In this document: positions 33,130-41,780 of the stretch, piece by piece
Layout of the letters: every line of letters starts with the position of its first letter
Numbering within the stretch: the stretch's first letter is position 1
Translations under genes and position numbers: made by a program
The notes under the pieces: generated by a model
What the model was told of the DNA's origin: nothing
Seen by the model: only the letters and a program-made list of their open reading frames with translations
Database searches by the model: none
From: Welwitschia mirabilis
Lineage: Eukaryota > Gnetophyta > Gnetopsida > Welwitschiales
DNA length: 49,252 bases
NCBI GenBank assembly: GCA_051453625.1
Contig: JBOZIK010000001.1
Span: 227,360,970-227,410,221, forward strand
Direction: 5' to 3'

Positions 33130-33570
33130 AACCCCTAGTTAATTATAAAGATAAATAAAATTATTGAAATTTAGGGCTTTAGTGAATATATTAGCAAGTT
33201 AACGATTTGTACTAATAAAATTCATAGAAATATTTCCTTTTTCAACTTGATCTCTAAGAAAATGGTATCTTAGTTTAATGTGTTTAGTTCTAGAATGTTG
33301 AATGGGAATTTTAGAAATATTTATTATACTAGTATTATGATAGAAAATAGGAACCTATTCAAAAATTATACCAAAGTCCTTTAGATTTTTCTTCATCCAA
33401 GAGAAATAACCACAATGACTCCCTGCTACTATATACTTAGCTTCTATGGTTGAAAGGGAGATCAAGTTTTACTTTTTACTAGTCCATTCCACTAAGCATG
33501 ATCATAATAAAAAATAATTTCTATTTGTGTTTTTTTATTATCCTTACACCTAGCTCAATCTACATCACTA
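33130..33570 (-). pseudogene. RH: S2 RNase H domain
   Basis: Minus strand: WTSKKQNLISLSTIEAKYIVAGSHCGYFSWMKKNL (in pieces: SKKQN, LSTIEAKYI, AGSHC), usual form SKKQNSVALSTAEAEYIAAGSCC. Then VPIFYHNTSIINISK, HSRTKHIKLRYHFLRD and VEKGNISMNFIST...LANIFTKAL, the standard copia RNase H ending. The second acidic residue of AEAEY is Lys here. One stop interrupts just before VPIFYHNT. It is the clearest protein match in S2 and sets its family and strand. Confidence 0.9.
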
Positions 33571-33759
33571 AATCCTATAAGATTAAAAGATGTCTAGGTT
33601 GGGTATCATAATTCAAAATAACTTGCATCTTTTATATATATTATTATTATTCTTTTAACTTCTTATAGGTGTTATTCTTTTATTTAGGTTTAATATCTTA
33701 CACATATATTAATACTAAACATAATATTGGGTCTACTTGTAATTAGATATAATAAAATT

Positions 33760-34520
33760 CCAATCATACTTCTATAAAGCTTCTAATCTACTAATTTTCC
33801 ACCTTCGTCTAGACTAACTGTACAAGACAATAACATTGGAGTGTTAGTTGTTTTAGAATTTCTAATTCAAATCATTTGATTAAATCCTTTGCATATTTAG
33901 ATTGATAAATAAAAATTCCATTCTTTAATTGCTTGATCTATAATTTAAAAAATCCTAATTGCAAATTATTTTGATAAAACTTTGCTAGAGGCATCAAAAA
34001 TGATATCATCCACATAAATTTAAATAATGATAAAATATTTTTTCAAGTTCTTAAAACATAAAGTTTTATCTACTATTTAACAGATATAATCATTTTCATT
34101 TAGGAATGTGGCTAATTTCTTATATTAAGCTCTTGGATATTGCTTCAACTCATATAAAGACTTCTTAAGTATGAACACATAATTAGATCAGATTTGTGAA
34201 GATCTATAAACCCTCATGGTTATTCTACATACGCTTCTTCATTTAGGGTGCTATTTACGAAGGCACTATTTTCATCCATTTAATACACTTTAATATTTTT
34301 AAAGGCTACATAAGATAAAAACATTATAATGCTATCAAGCCTTGAAATAGTAGCAAAAGTGTCACCAATATTAATACTTTTGATCTACTTGTAGCCTTGT
34401 GCTATTAATCTTGCTTTATTTTTTATTACATTGTTATGATCATCAAATTTGTTTTTAAAGATTCACTTTGTTCCAATTACATTTTTATCCTCTGGCCTTT
34501 TAAAAAGCTTCTAAACATTA
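33760..34520 (-). pseudogene. RT: S2 reverse transcriptase
   Basis: RT makes the DNA copy of the element. The active-site motif Tyr-Val-Asp-Asp is intact at 34016-34005 (minus), followed by IIFDASSK (usual IYVDDIIFGAT). Downstream on the strand are IKQLKNGIFIYQSKYAKDLIK (usual IKQTEEGIFINQAKYTKDLLK) and decayed forms of the following helices. Upstream pieces are frameshifted and recognisable only in part. The order after integrase is as expected for copia. Confidence 0.8.
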
Positions 34521-34829
34521 TTCCTTTTAAATTTTTGCAACTCATCTTGCATGGTCATCATTCATTCTTCATGGGATTTTGCTTCTTTAAACTTCTTAGA
34601 TTCAATTTGTGAAACATAACAAATGTAAGCATAAAAATTATCTATAGAATTTCTTATTCTAATCTTTGAGCTAATATCTCTAATAATAGATCCTAAAGGG
34701 TGATATTTTAGCCCTTTAAACTTTTTAGTAGTGACTTTTTTTGTCGAAACTTCTTCTTTTTGGTAGAAATTTCTTTTGATGTGGGGTTGCTTAGATATAT
34801 ATTTTCATCGTTAGTAGAAGGGATATATT

Positions 34830-35740
34830 TTATGTTAATATCAACTATTTGTGTATTTATTGATTCTTTTATGGTTAGTCTTCTCCTGTTGAAAATATAA
34901 TAAGATCTACTTCTAGTAGAATATCCCAAAAATATTGCTTTATCGGCCTTATATTTAAATTTGCTTATGTGCTCTCTATCTTTTAACACAAAGCACTTAC
35001 TTCTAAAGAATTAAGTAAGAAATGTTTATTTGTATTTCTTTTCAACACTCTTAAGGAATTTTATCCATATTCGATCTAAGGCAAACTCTATTTATGATAT
35101 AACATGCAGTGCTTATAGCTTCAGTATAAAAAGGTTTTAGAATCTCTTTATCATTTAACATCATTCTTACCATTTCTTAGAGGACTCTATTTTTTTCTCT
35201 CATCAATTGCATTTTGTTGAGGTATTTTAGGGGATGAGAATTAGTGATCAATACTATTGTCAATACAATACTTTTCAAATAAGTGATTTCTAGACTCACC
35301 ACCATGATCGCTTCTTATTTTCTTTATGGTATAGCCTTTCAAATTTTGGATCTTATTGCATATTTCAATGTCTATATGTTTTAAATTTATTGGAAAGAAA
35401 ATAAACTCAAGTATATCTTAACTAATCAACAACCATAGTTAAAAAATAGCATTTACCTCGTAAACTTTAGGTTTGAGCTAGTCCTACCAGGTCTATATGA
35501 AAAACCACTAAAGACATGGTTGTAGAAACTTGGTTTTTACTTTTGTATGATGTTCTTATTTGTTTTCATTTTTGGCAAGCATCACAAATACCATGTTTTT
35601 TGATATTTATTTTAGAATTTTTTTTGATAATTTCTTTTCTAATAATTGTTTTTAAATGATCATAATTCACATGATCTAAACATTTATGCCAAAGCTCTTC
35701 TTTTAAAAAAGAAAAATAACAAGTAGAAAGTAACTGATTG
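34830..35740 (-). pseudogene. INT: S2 integrase (zinc region and catalytic core)
   Basis: The zinc region reads ELWHKCLDHVNYDHL (usual LWHRRLGHVSMDTL) and KKHGICDACQK (usual DRICDACQFGK), keeping the HHCC residues. The core follows: SKNQVSTTMSLVVFHIDLVG (first Asp, usual LELLHMDLFG), then decayed LRGKCYFLTMVVD, and at 35316-35295 the SDHGGE phrase (second Asp, usual SDHGTEF). PQQNAID for PQQNGVVERKN shows the third acidic site changed. The C-terminal part has the open piece 34989-34708: LKDREHISKFKYKADKAIFLGYSTRSRSYYIFN, read in parts, which is the usual copia GKF..KSDEGIFLGYS...YRVFN region. Several stops. Confidence 0.88.
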
Positions 35741-35759
35741 ATGCTATAGATATTATTAT

Positions 35760-36070
35760 TTCTATTCGCTTTGATAATAATATCATTTTTTTTACCATGG
35801 TTAACTTTGAATTTAGTGCTATTGAAAAAAACCTTATGGACTTTGTTATAAATTTAATTAATCTTGAGTAAATTATGCTTCAAAACATTGACATATAAAA
35901 CTTCATTTATTTTGGATAATGTATCTCCACCGATGCTTCTAATTCCTTTGATTTTGGCTCTTGCATTATCATCGAAAGTAAATTATGCATCATAAAAGTT
36001 ATCTAGCTACTTTAACCTAGAGTTGTCTCCCATCATATGTTTAAAGAATCTATTGTCCAAATACTAGCTA
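35760..36070 (-). pseudogene. pro: S2 aspartic protease domain
   Basis: Minus strand from about 36065: WYLDNRFFKHMMGDNSRL, where the family has WYLDSGCSRHMTGD. The catalytic Asp remains, but the Ser-Gly after it has become Asn-Arg, which should abolish activity. DDNARAKIKGIRSIG and VLYVNVLKHNLLKIN follow (usual DNSKGKIxGIGxVG and VLLVDGLKHNLLSIS). Confidence 0.85.
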
Positions 36071-36179
36071 GTTTTATTTGAAACCTTGAAAGCTATTTGA
36101 ATCAGTAGAATTTTCAAATTTTTATCTTTCACCCATTTGCTCATTTGAACTGATGTATTATACATCCTTTTGGAACTAG

Positions 36180-37570
36180 TTTAAATGGAAAGGTACTAAC
36201 TAAATTTAAAGATAACATCAATTTTCTATCATTACAAAATAACTTCGAATGACCCGACTTACCATAAGAATGACATGTAACTTTAAAAATAAACTTATTT
36301 TGCCAAGTTACTTGATTTTTCTAATTTTGTAGTCTTTGGGTGGTGAAGCCAATACCTTTATTATCATGAGTTGGTCTTCATATTTCAAGCACCTATTCCA
36401 ATTCAGTTGAGTAACTAGAAAATTTATTAACAAAATGTAACAAGTCCTTTATCTCAAGTATAAGTTTGAAATTTTTATATTTGATCATTTTATACTTCAT
36501 TTTCATTTCCTCCTTTTCTTTGGTAAGAGTTTTTACAATCTTATTTAGATCATCGATATGCTTTGCCAATTTTTCCCATTCCATGTAAAGTTCTTGATAG
36601 GTGTTTTCAAGATTATTCTGGTCTTCTTTAATGAGATTCAAATCATCAAGTTTAGATGGACTAGGTAAGTTTTTTAATAGAGGAATATTTACCATAAAAG
36701 AGGGCCTTTAATCTCCATTTGAATCTTGACTAAAACTGCTATCCTTACCTTCATCTACATTGTTCCATATAGTAATGAATGAGTATGTCTTTGAATTTCT
36801 TTGTTCTCTCTTATTATTTAGACATACATTTGCAACGTGTCTATAGTCCTTGCATTCATAATATTGGATCTCTTTTCATTTGTCTTGGTCTTTCCCAAAC
36901 TTTAAGTGACCTCTTTTTGTTCCTCTACTTGGCTTACCTTCTTTCGTTCTTCTATGTAAAAATTTATTAAATCTTCTTTCTAGTAGAACAACTTTATCAT
37001 CATTAAGATCTTGATTTGATNNNNNNNNNNCATACATTTTAAAAAAATACCTTTCTTTTTATATTTATAAAATTTCAATTCAGAAGTTTTTAAATTACCT
37101 TGTAATTTTTCAAGTTCCATCCTATCTATGTTCTTGCTTTCTTTGGAAGGGATCTTAGCACTTTTCAATTCACTTTTACTTGACCCATTCATTCACCTAA
37201 ACATGCCATGAAATTCATGATATTGATAAGTCTAAAAAATAATTTCTATAATGTTTCCTCCTTGTCCATATGAATGTTTTTAAATTTGAAAATGAGAATT
37301 TGGAGTTTGGCCTACTTGATAGTGGATATCCCTTTATGTGCTACCTCAATAATGTCCCAAGATTGCTTTGCATGTTCATAGTTTATAATTCATTTAAACT
37401 TGTTTATACAAACTACATAAAAAATGGCATTAAGGGCATAGGAGTCTATGGTAGCTTTGGATCTATTAATGGAAGTCCATTAGTCTCTAGTTTTTGGTAC
37501 TACAATGGCATTTCCATGGGCATCGGTTCTAGTTAGAGTAGGCACAATATAACCATTGTAAATGACTTCT
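36180..37570 (-). pseudogene. gag: S2 gag with coiled coil and two decayed zinc knuckles
   Basis: The N-terminal part (about 37400-37200) reads SWDIIEVAHKGISTIK and AKLQILIFKFKNI, matching the AWDILEVAHEGTSTVK...SKLQMLTSKFENLRM phrase of SIRE-type gag. Zinc knuckle 1 (36822-36863) reads YYECKDYRHVANVC: the first Cys is Tyr. A 100-codon open piece (36695-36393) is a charged coiled coil (NLENTYQELYMEWEKLAKHI, KTLTKEKEEMKMKYKM). After RPTHDNKGIGF comes knuckle 2 (36234-36275), CHSYGKSGHSKLFC, whose second Cys is Tyr. Both Cys-to-Tyr changes are G-to-A transitions. A 10-N gap lies at 37021-37030. Confidence 0.88.
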
Positions 37571-37740
37571 CAAATGTTTGTGTTTAGGTACCTAAGGAAG
37601 ATTATCATATTAGCTTTCTAATACACATAGTTTAATCCATCAAACATAAGCAGATGACTAGTGGAAAATCTATTTAAAGGGTTACTTATTTTTAATTTCT
37701 AGAGTCTATACCTATTATAATCTAGAATAGATGCTACCAA

Positions 37741-37752
37741 GCTCTGATAGCA
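37741..37752 (-). promoter_or_regulatory. Primer-binding site of S2
   Basis: The minus strand reads TGCTATCAGAGC, one base off TGGTATCAGAGC, the initiator-Met tRNA primer site, two bases inside the 5' LTR. Confidence 0.9.
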
Positions 37753-37754
37753 AA

Positions 37755-39116
37755 TATAGGATCGAGAACCCTAGACGGAAAGGGGCGAGAAGGGGGGTTA
37801 AAAAGAATTCAAAAATTTAATCAAATGAATTTACAAAAATAACTTTTCTTAAAATTAACACTAAAAACTTATGTAAATGAAACTAAAGCTATTCTGAAAA
37901 ACTAAAGAATAGAAAGCTAAAAAATACCAATGAGAAGCACATAAGATTTATAGTGATTTAGAAAAACCCCTACTCCACTCTTGATGATCAGATTCTATCC
38001 AAGCCTAATCTGGATCTTCATTAATCTCTATCTAGATATTTCAGGTTTACCTATAACCTTTACAATTAGACTTCTTTGAGGCTCAGTATCAACATTTTGT
38101 AAGAAAGTGAAGTGGTGACAATGGTATGACAGAATGCATAAGTTTCATCCAATATTTGGCTCAAGAAAAGTATTGCTATACTTCTTGAAAAGATGGTACA
38201 ATCTGAATACGTATAGTGCAACTCACTTGACTAAATATATAATGATAACCATAGCTCTTGATTTGACTTTAGTTAGGAAGAAAGAATGCCAATGAATACA
38301 ATAAATGATTTTACAATATTCAAAAGTGGTATAGTGATTTTGACTTACCAAATATATAGCGGAATAATTTTAGGATTTTTACAAGTAAAAATATCTTCCA
38401 ATAGATTAAAAAAAGGCTTCTGATAGCTAGAAAAATTCTATTTTCATCATGATTAGTCAACCCCTTAAAAGTACGATTGAACCCGTTTGTTACTATTACT
38501 AAAGTTAGTTACCCTTATTTATTTGGATCTACCCCCTATTTCTTATGGCTCCATGCTTAATTAACCTCTCAAGATTCATTTGACTGCTTATTCAATCACT
38601 TGCATATTTATCTAGTTACCCCCTTATTCAGGAAAAATTTTAGCAGTGTTTTTCACTCCAAGTCTGGTTGACCTCATAAATCTCTAGTTAACCTATTGCT
38701 AATAAAAAGTGAATGCCACTTCAAGTCTAGTTGACCCCTCAAGAACTTGCTCAACCCCTTGACGATTAATTCTGAAAGTTTAATGCTTAGGTTTGGTTAA
38801 CCCCATATGTATTTGATTGACTCCTTGACGATTGGCTAAGAAGTATTAGATGCACAGGTCTAGTATATTCCTCATGTGTCTGGTCGATTTCTCTAAATTT
38901 AGTCCATTTCTTGTGTAAGATTCAGATGTAGTCGACCCCTTAGAAATTCGATCAACCCCTTACTAGGTATAAAAAATGATAGGATTAGATTTAAATCATG
39001 ATAAATTATTTCAAAATCTAACCTATAATGACTAATATTTTCTGCATAAGATACAACATGTTTTGCTAAACAGAAAACATTAGTTTGACATTAAATTGAA
39101 AAATAATAACTCAATA
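37755..39116 (-). repeat. 5' LTR of S2
   Basis: Pairs with 29880-31227 along its whole length. The outer end reads TATTGAG on the minus strand (canonical TG changed to TA), directly next to the GGTGT duplication. It carries the same GTCGAC-type phrase array (about 38450-38965). Confidence 0.9.
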
Positions 39117-39121
39117 GGTGT

Positions 39122-39690
39122 TAATTAATGATTAATACAAGAATTCTTTTCACTTATATTATGTGAACCTCTCTTATGGTTTAAGTTGATTATGATTGAG
39201 GAACAATTTAGTTTATCTTGATCATAAGGACAACCTTTGTTAAGGTTAACATTGTTAAGTTTAGATCTTGCATTAAATTCCATTTCATTTCCATATTTGA
39301 ATTTATTTACATTATATTTAGTATATCTTATAGCTTATGTTGGTCAGGGATAAGTGATAACTCTTCTTAATTTATCTAAGTTATAAGGGTTGATTCTTGT
39401 GATAAAAAGATTGAAATTCAAATAAACTTATTACACTCACATTTCATCCATTTGAATTTCATCATCATTCATCTTGCATTACATTTGCATTATTATTTAT
39501 TTTCTTTTATTAAAGAAAAAAACTAATAATACTTCATGAAATCAATTCTTTAACTTCTAGCCTAGTGCCTTCAACCAATTATGACATTCACGTTAACTTC
39601 CATCTATACTAGTGTGTGTTTTTCTATAAGTATTATGATTTATACATTTTACTTAAGGACTTAAAGATTATACAAACTCACACTGCATCA
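39122..39690 (+). repeat. 3' LTR of A2, right piece
   Basis: Continues the A2 LTR exactly where the left piece stops: TTAATTAATGATTAATACAAG here, TTAATTGATGATTAATACAAG at 18603 in the 5' LTR. Ends CACTGCATCA and is followed by the TTAGG duplication at 39691-39695. The second S2 duplication copy (39117-39121) lies just before. Confidence 0.9.
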
Positions 39691-39695
39691 TTAGG
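39691..39695 (+). repeat. Target-site duplication of A2, right copy (TTAGG)
   Basis: Identical to 17936-17940. Confidence 0.85.
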
Positions 39696-40046
39696 CATCT
39701 CTTAAAATTCATTATTCATCATCTCTAACTCTTTTGCATTTAGAGGTTTGTGATTCAGAGATGAGAAAGATTCACTATAGACCAAACTTATTGATGATCT
39801 GAATGAAGATAGACTATATGTGCATAGAATGGTGACATAGAGTATGATTGATACCAATGCATCTATAGTAAATAAGGATTAATTCATGAAATTTTTGATC
39901 CTCACTTATATCATTTCTTTTTTCAGGGTCTACATCACCACATCATTTCTCTTGTTATAGTGCAAAAAAAAGAAAGACGTGAGAGACAAAAGTAAAAAAG
40001 ACAAGCCTCAAGACCATGAAGCTAGTTGTGAGAGTAAAGCCTTAGC

Positions 40047-40064
40047 CCTATGCTCTAATAACAT
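40047..40064 (-). promoter_or_regulatory. Primer-binding site of T
   Basis: The minus strand reads TGTTATTAGAGCATAGGG next to the T 5' LTR; the Met-type site is TGGTATCAGAGC. Two transition- or transversion-type changes. Confidence 0.7.
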
Positions 40065-40066
40065 AA

Positions 40067-40264
40067 TGTTAGAGTGATGATCCATAAAGAATTACAAAAA
40101 AATAGAGAAAGATAAGATGATTTGAGAAATAAAGTTGTAATACACTATAATATCTCATGACTATTATTTAATTAATGTCCTAAATATGAAATAATGAACA
40201 TATGATTAGAAATGAGAGATATGCATTAAGAAAAACTAGGAATGCCTCTAAATCTAACATGACA
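40067..40264 (-). repeat. 5' LTR of T
   Basis: The 198-base partner of 17555-17743; the plus-strand left end is TGTTAGAGTGATGATCC and the right end AATCTAACATGACA. It is flanked on the right by GACAT (40265-40269). Confidence 0.75.
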
Positions 40265-40269
40265 GACAT

Positions 40270-41437
40270 TTGTAAAATACTATGCTTTACACAAATTAGT
40301 AACTACTTTTATGGAATATCCACTTTCACTATCTCTTATTAGTAGAGCACTAGTACAAAACTCAACGAATCCCATTATGATGCATAATCCATCAAAGATA
40401 AATATAGACTCTTTTATATATTAAACAATGCCTTAGATCAATGGTCATAAAAAAAAAAAAAGACATATAACTATTGAGAAGAAATAGTTTAGTTATAATA
40501 GTATTAGCATGGCTCTGCCTATAACTTTGTTGACTTGTGTTTCACTACCATTCATGCTTCTATATACAAAACTTTTGCACAATTCTTGTAAGTTCTATAA
40601 GCATTTTTTTTTGTATTTTTGTTTTGGTTTTTGGAGTGATTAACTTAAACTTTCTATTACAATGCATAAAAAATCCAAGAGAAAATTTGTGAGAGATGTG
40701 GGTACCAATGTATTGTATCTTCATCATGAGCTTTTGAAAGAGAATACTACCATAGAATAAAAGGTTTTTATAGGTCCATACGAAGAAAGAATTGAAATCA
40801 ACTTGTTCTAGAAGCACACATTTTTTTTCATGGATTGAAAACATATTCTTAAAGGTAACATTAACTTTAAAATAAAATACTAAGGTGTTTAATAATTTAA
40901 TGTTGTACATGATTAGTCTAAAATTGAATAAGGCACTCAAAATTTGGAAATTTTTATTTCTTTGTTGGGATTGTCATAATCACCATTCATGTTATATAAT
41001 TACATGTAAATATAATGTTATATGAAGTGGTATGGGTCATTTATTATGATATTTTTTATATACAAATTGCATAGGTTACTTTCACTTATCTTGAATTAGT
41101 CTCATAAATGTTATTGTATTTTTTCCATGTTATTTTTTAAGAAAGACATGTAGATTACATAGAAAGACTATTCAAAGATTGTCTTCTTTTAAATTGCATA
41201 AGATAGAGGATGCAGATTTATCTAGAATAATTACTTAAAGGAAATCTTCCATAAAGGTATGCATTTTGATGCTTCTAGTACTTTTAGTACATGCGTCATT
41301 TGTTTGGTGATTTGGAGCTTTCATTGATTTTGGTGTTTCCATTGTAAGCTTTAGTGGTTTAGTACTTCTGTTAATTTTAGTGTTATTAACAAAGATTTTA
41401 TTTTTGTATGATGTTAATATAATATGTAGATATGACA
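40270..41437 (+). other. Internal noncoding region of C, right part
   Basis: About 1.2 kb with no recognisable copia domain on either strand. The 126-codon minus-strand open frame at 40940-40560 is Phe/Leu/Lys-rich, resembles no family I know, and has no partner. Confidence 0.55.
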
Positions 41438-41449
41438 TTAAGAGGGTGT
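41438..41449 (+). promoter_or_regulatory. Polypurine tract of C
   Basis: ATTAAGAGGGTG lies within a base or two of the LTR start TGTTAG. Confidence 0.6.
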
Positions 41450-41780
41450 TGTTAGAAAAATGAAGCAAAAAATAAAAAATGAACTACCTCCTATTTAAAA
41501 TATTAATTTATGCTTAAAAATAAAAGTCTAATTATCTATTATTTGTTATATTTTAAATAATGATACAAGGGTATTCCTAATGCACTTAAAATAGAGTTTC
41601 TTGTATTATACGATGGGTCTCACTATAAGCATGGGATTTGAATCCACAATGCAAGGAATCAAATTAGAGTTGAACTTAATGAATTACACAAGTTGTTTTT
41701 GATGCATATCCTAAACAATCCTTTGGATTCTCTTAGTAAATGGGCCTAATTTTTACGTAGTAGATCTTAAAGATCCAATT
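41450..41780 (+). repeat. 3' LTR of C
   Basis: Starts TGTTAGAAAAATGAAGC, keeping the canonical TG. Matches 16846-17220 with several small deletions. Ends near AAGATCCAATT. Confidence 0.8.

Larger units (their letters stand above)
29880..39116 (-). mobile_element. Sirevirus-type Ty1/copia retrotransposon S2, full-length, degenerate
   Basis: Minus-strand order from right to left: 5' LTR (39116-37755), Met-type primer site, gag with two zinc knuckles and a long coiled coil, protease, integrase, RT, RNase H, ORF3, several polypurine-like tracts, 3' LTR (31227-29880). A perfect 5-base target duplication, GGTGT, flanks it within the A2 3' LTR. Integrase precedes RT, as in all copia elements, and the gag wording plus the extra ORF after pol point to the SIRE/Maximus (Sirevirus) lineage. 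Stops and frameshifts occur in every domain, but it is the best-preserved copia element here and the innermost, hence youngest, layer of the nest. Confidence 0.92.
17941..39690 (+). mobile_element. Athila-like Ty3/gypsy retrotransposon A2, nearly complete but degenerate
   Basis: Plus-strand order: 5' LTR, primer site, leader, gag copy 1, gap, end of a further LTR, second primer site, second leader, gag copy 2, protease, RT, RNase H, integrase, long noncoding 3' region, polypurine tract, and a 3' LTR split by S2. The TSD TTAGG flanks both outer ends. Without S2 the element is about 12.5 kb. Every coding domain has stops or frame changes. The Athila-like call rests on the GGCGCC-type primer site, the protease/RT/integrase wording and a long 3' region. 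The duplicated 5' unit suggests a tandem structure with three LTRs. Confidence 0.9.
17555..40264 (-). mobile_element. TRIM-like miniature LTR element T
   Basis: Direct repeats of about 190-198 bases (17555-17743 and 40067-40264) have all the marks of a minus-strand LTR pair. The minus-strand start is TGTTGTGTTAAATTTAGAGG (left) and TGTCATGTTAGATTTAGAGG (right). A polypurine tract, TTAGAGGGAGTA, abuts the left copy, and a Met-type primer site abuts the right copy. The flanks are AACAT and GACAT (4 of 5 matching), a plausible target duplication. With A2 removed, the internal part is about 570 bases and noncoding. LTR size fits TRIMs (terminal-repeat retrotransposons in miniature); the internal part is longer than usual. 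T lies within C and is itself split by A2. Confidence 0.75.
16846..41780 (+). mobile_element. Small copia-like LTR element C, outermost layer of the nest
   Basis: Two direct repeats of 330-375 bases (16846-17220 and 41450-41780) behave as LTRs. The left is followed by an initiator-Met-type primer site (TGATATCAAAG, usual TGGTATCAGAGC) and the right is preceded by a purine tract (TTAAGAGGGTG). Without the later insertions, the internal part is only about 1.5 kb (17221-17554 plus 40270-41449) and shows no gag or pol domain, so C looks non-autonomous or internally deleted. Possible target duplication: AGAAA (16841-16845) against AAAAA (41781-41785), which is weak. All other nest members lie inside it. 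Confidence 0.75.

Noticed and set aside
37270-37536. 88-codon plus-strand frame
   Set aside because: Antisense shadow of the S2 gag N-terminal part, which reads correctly on the minus strand.
37741-37752. GCTCTGATAGCA as part of a tRNA gene
   Set aside because: Only the 12-base primer-site complement is present, at the LTR boundary; no cloverleaf.
40560-40940. 126-codon minus-strand open frame as a host gene
   Set aside because: Composition-driven (Phe, Leu, Lys, Ile), no recognisable family, and it lies in the interior of element C on the opposite strand.
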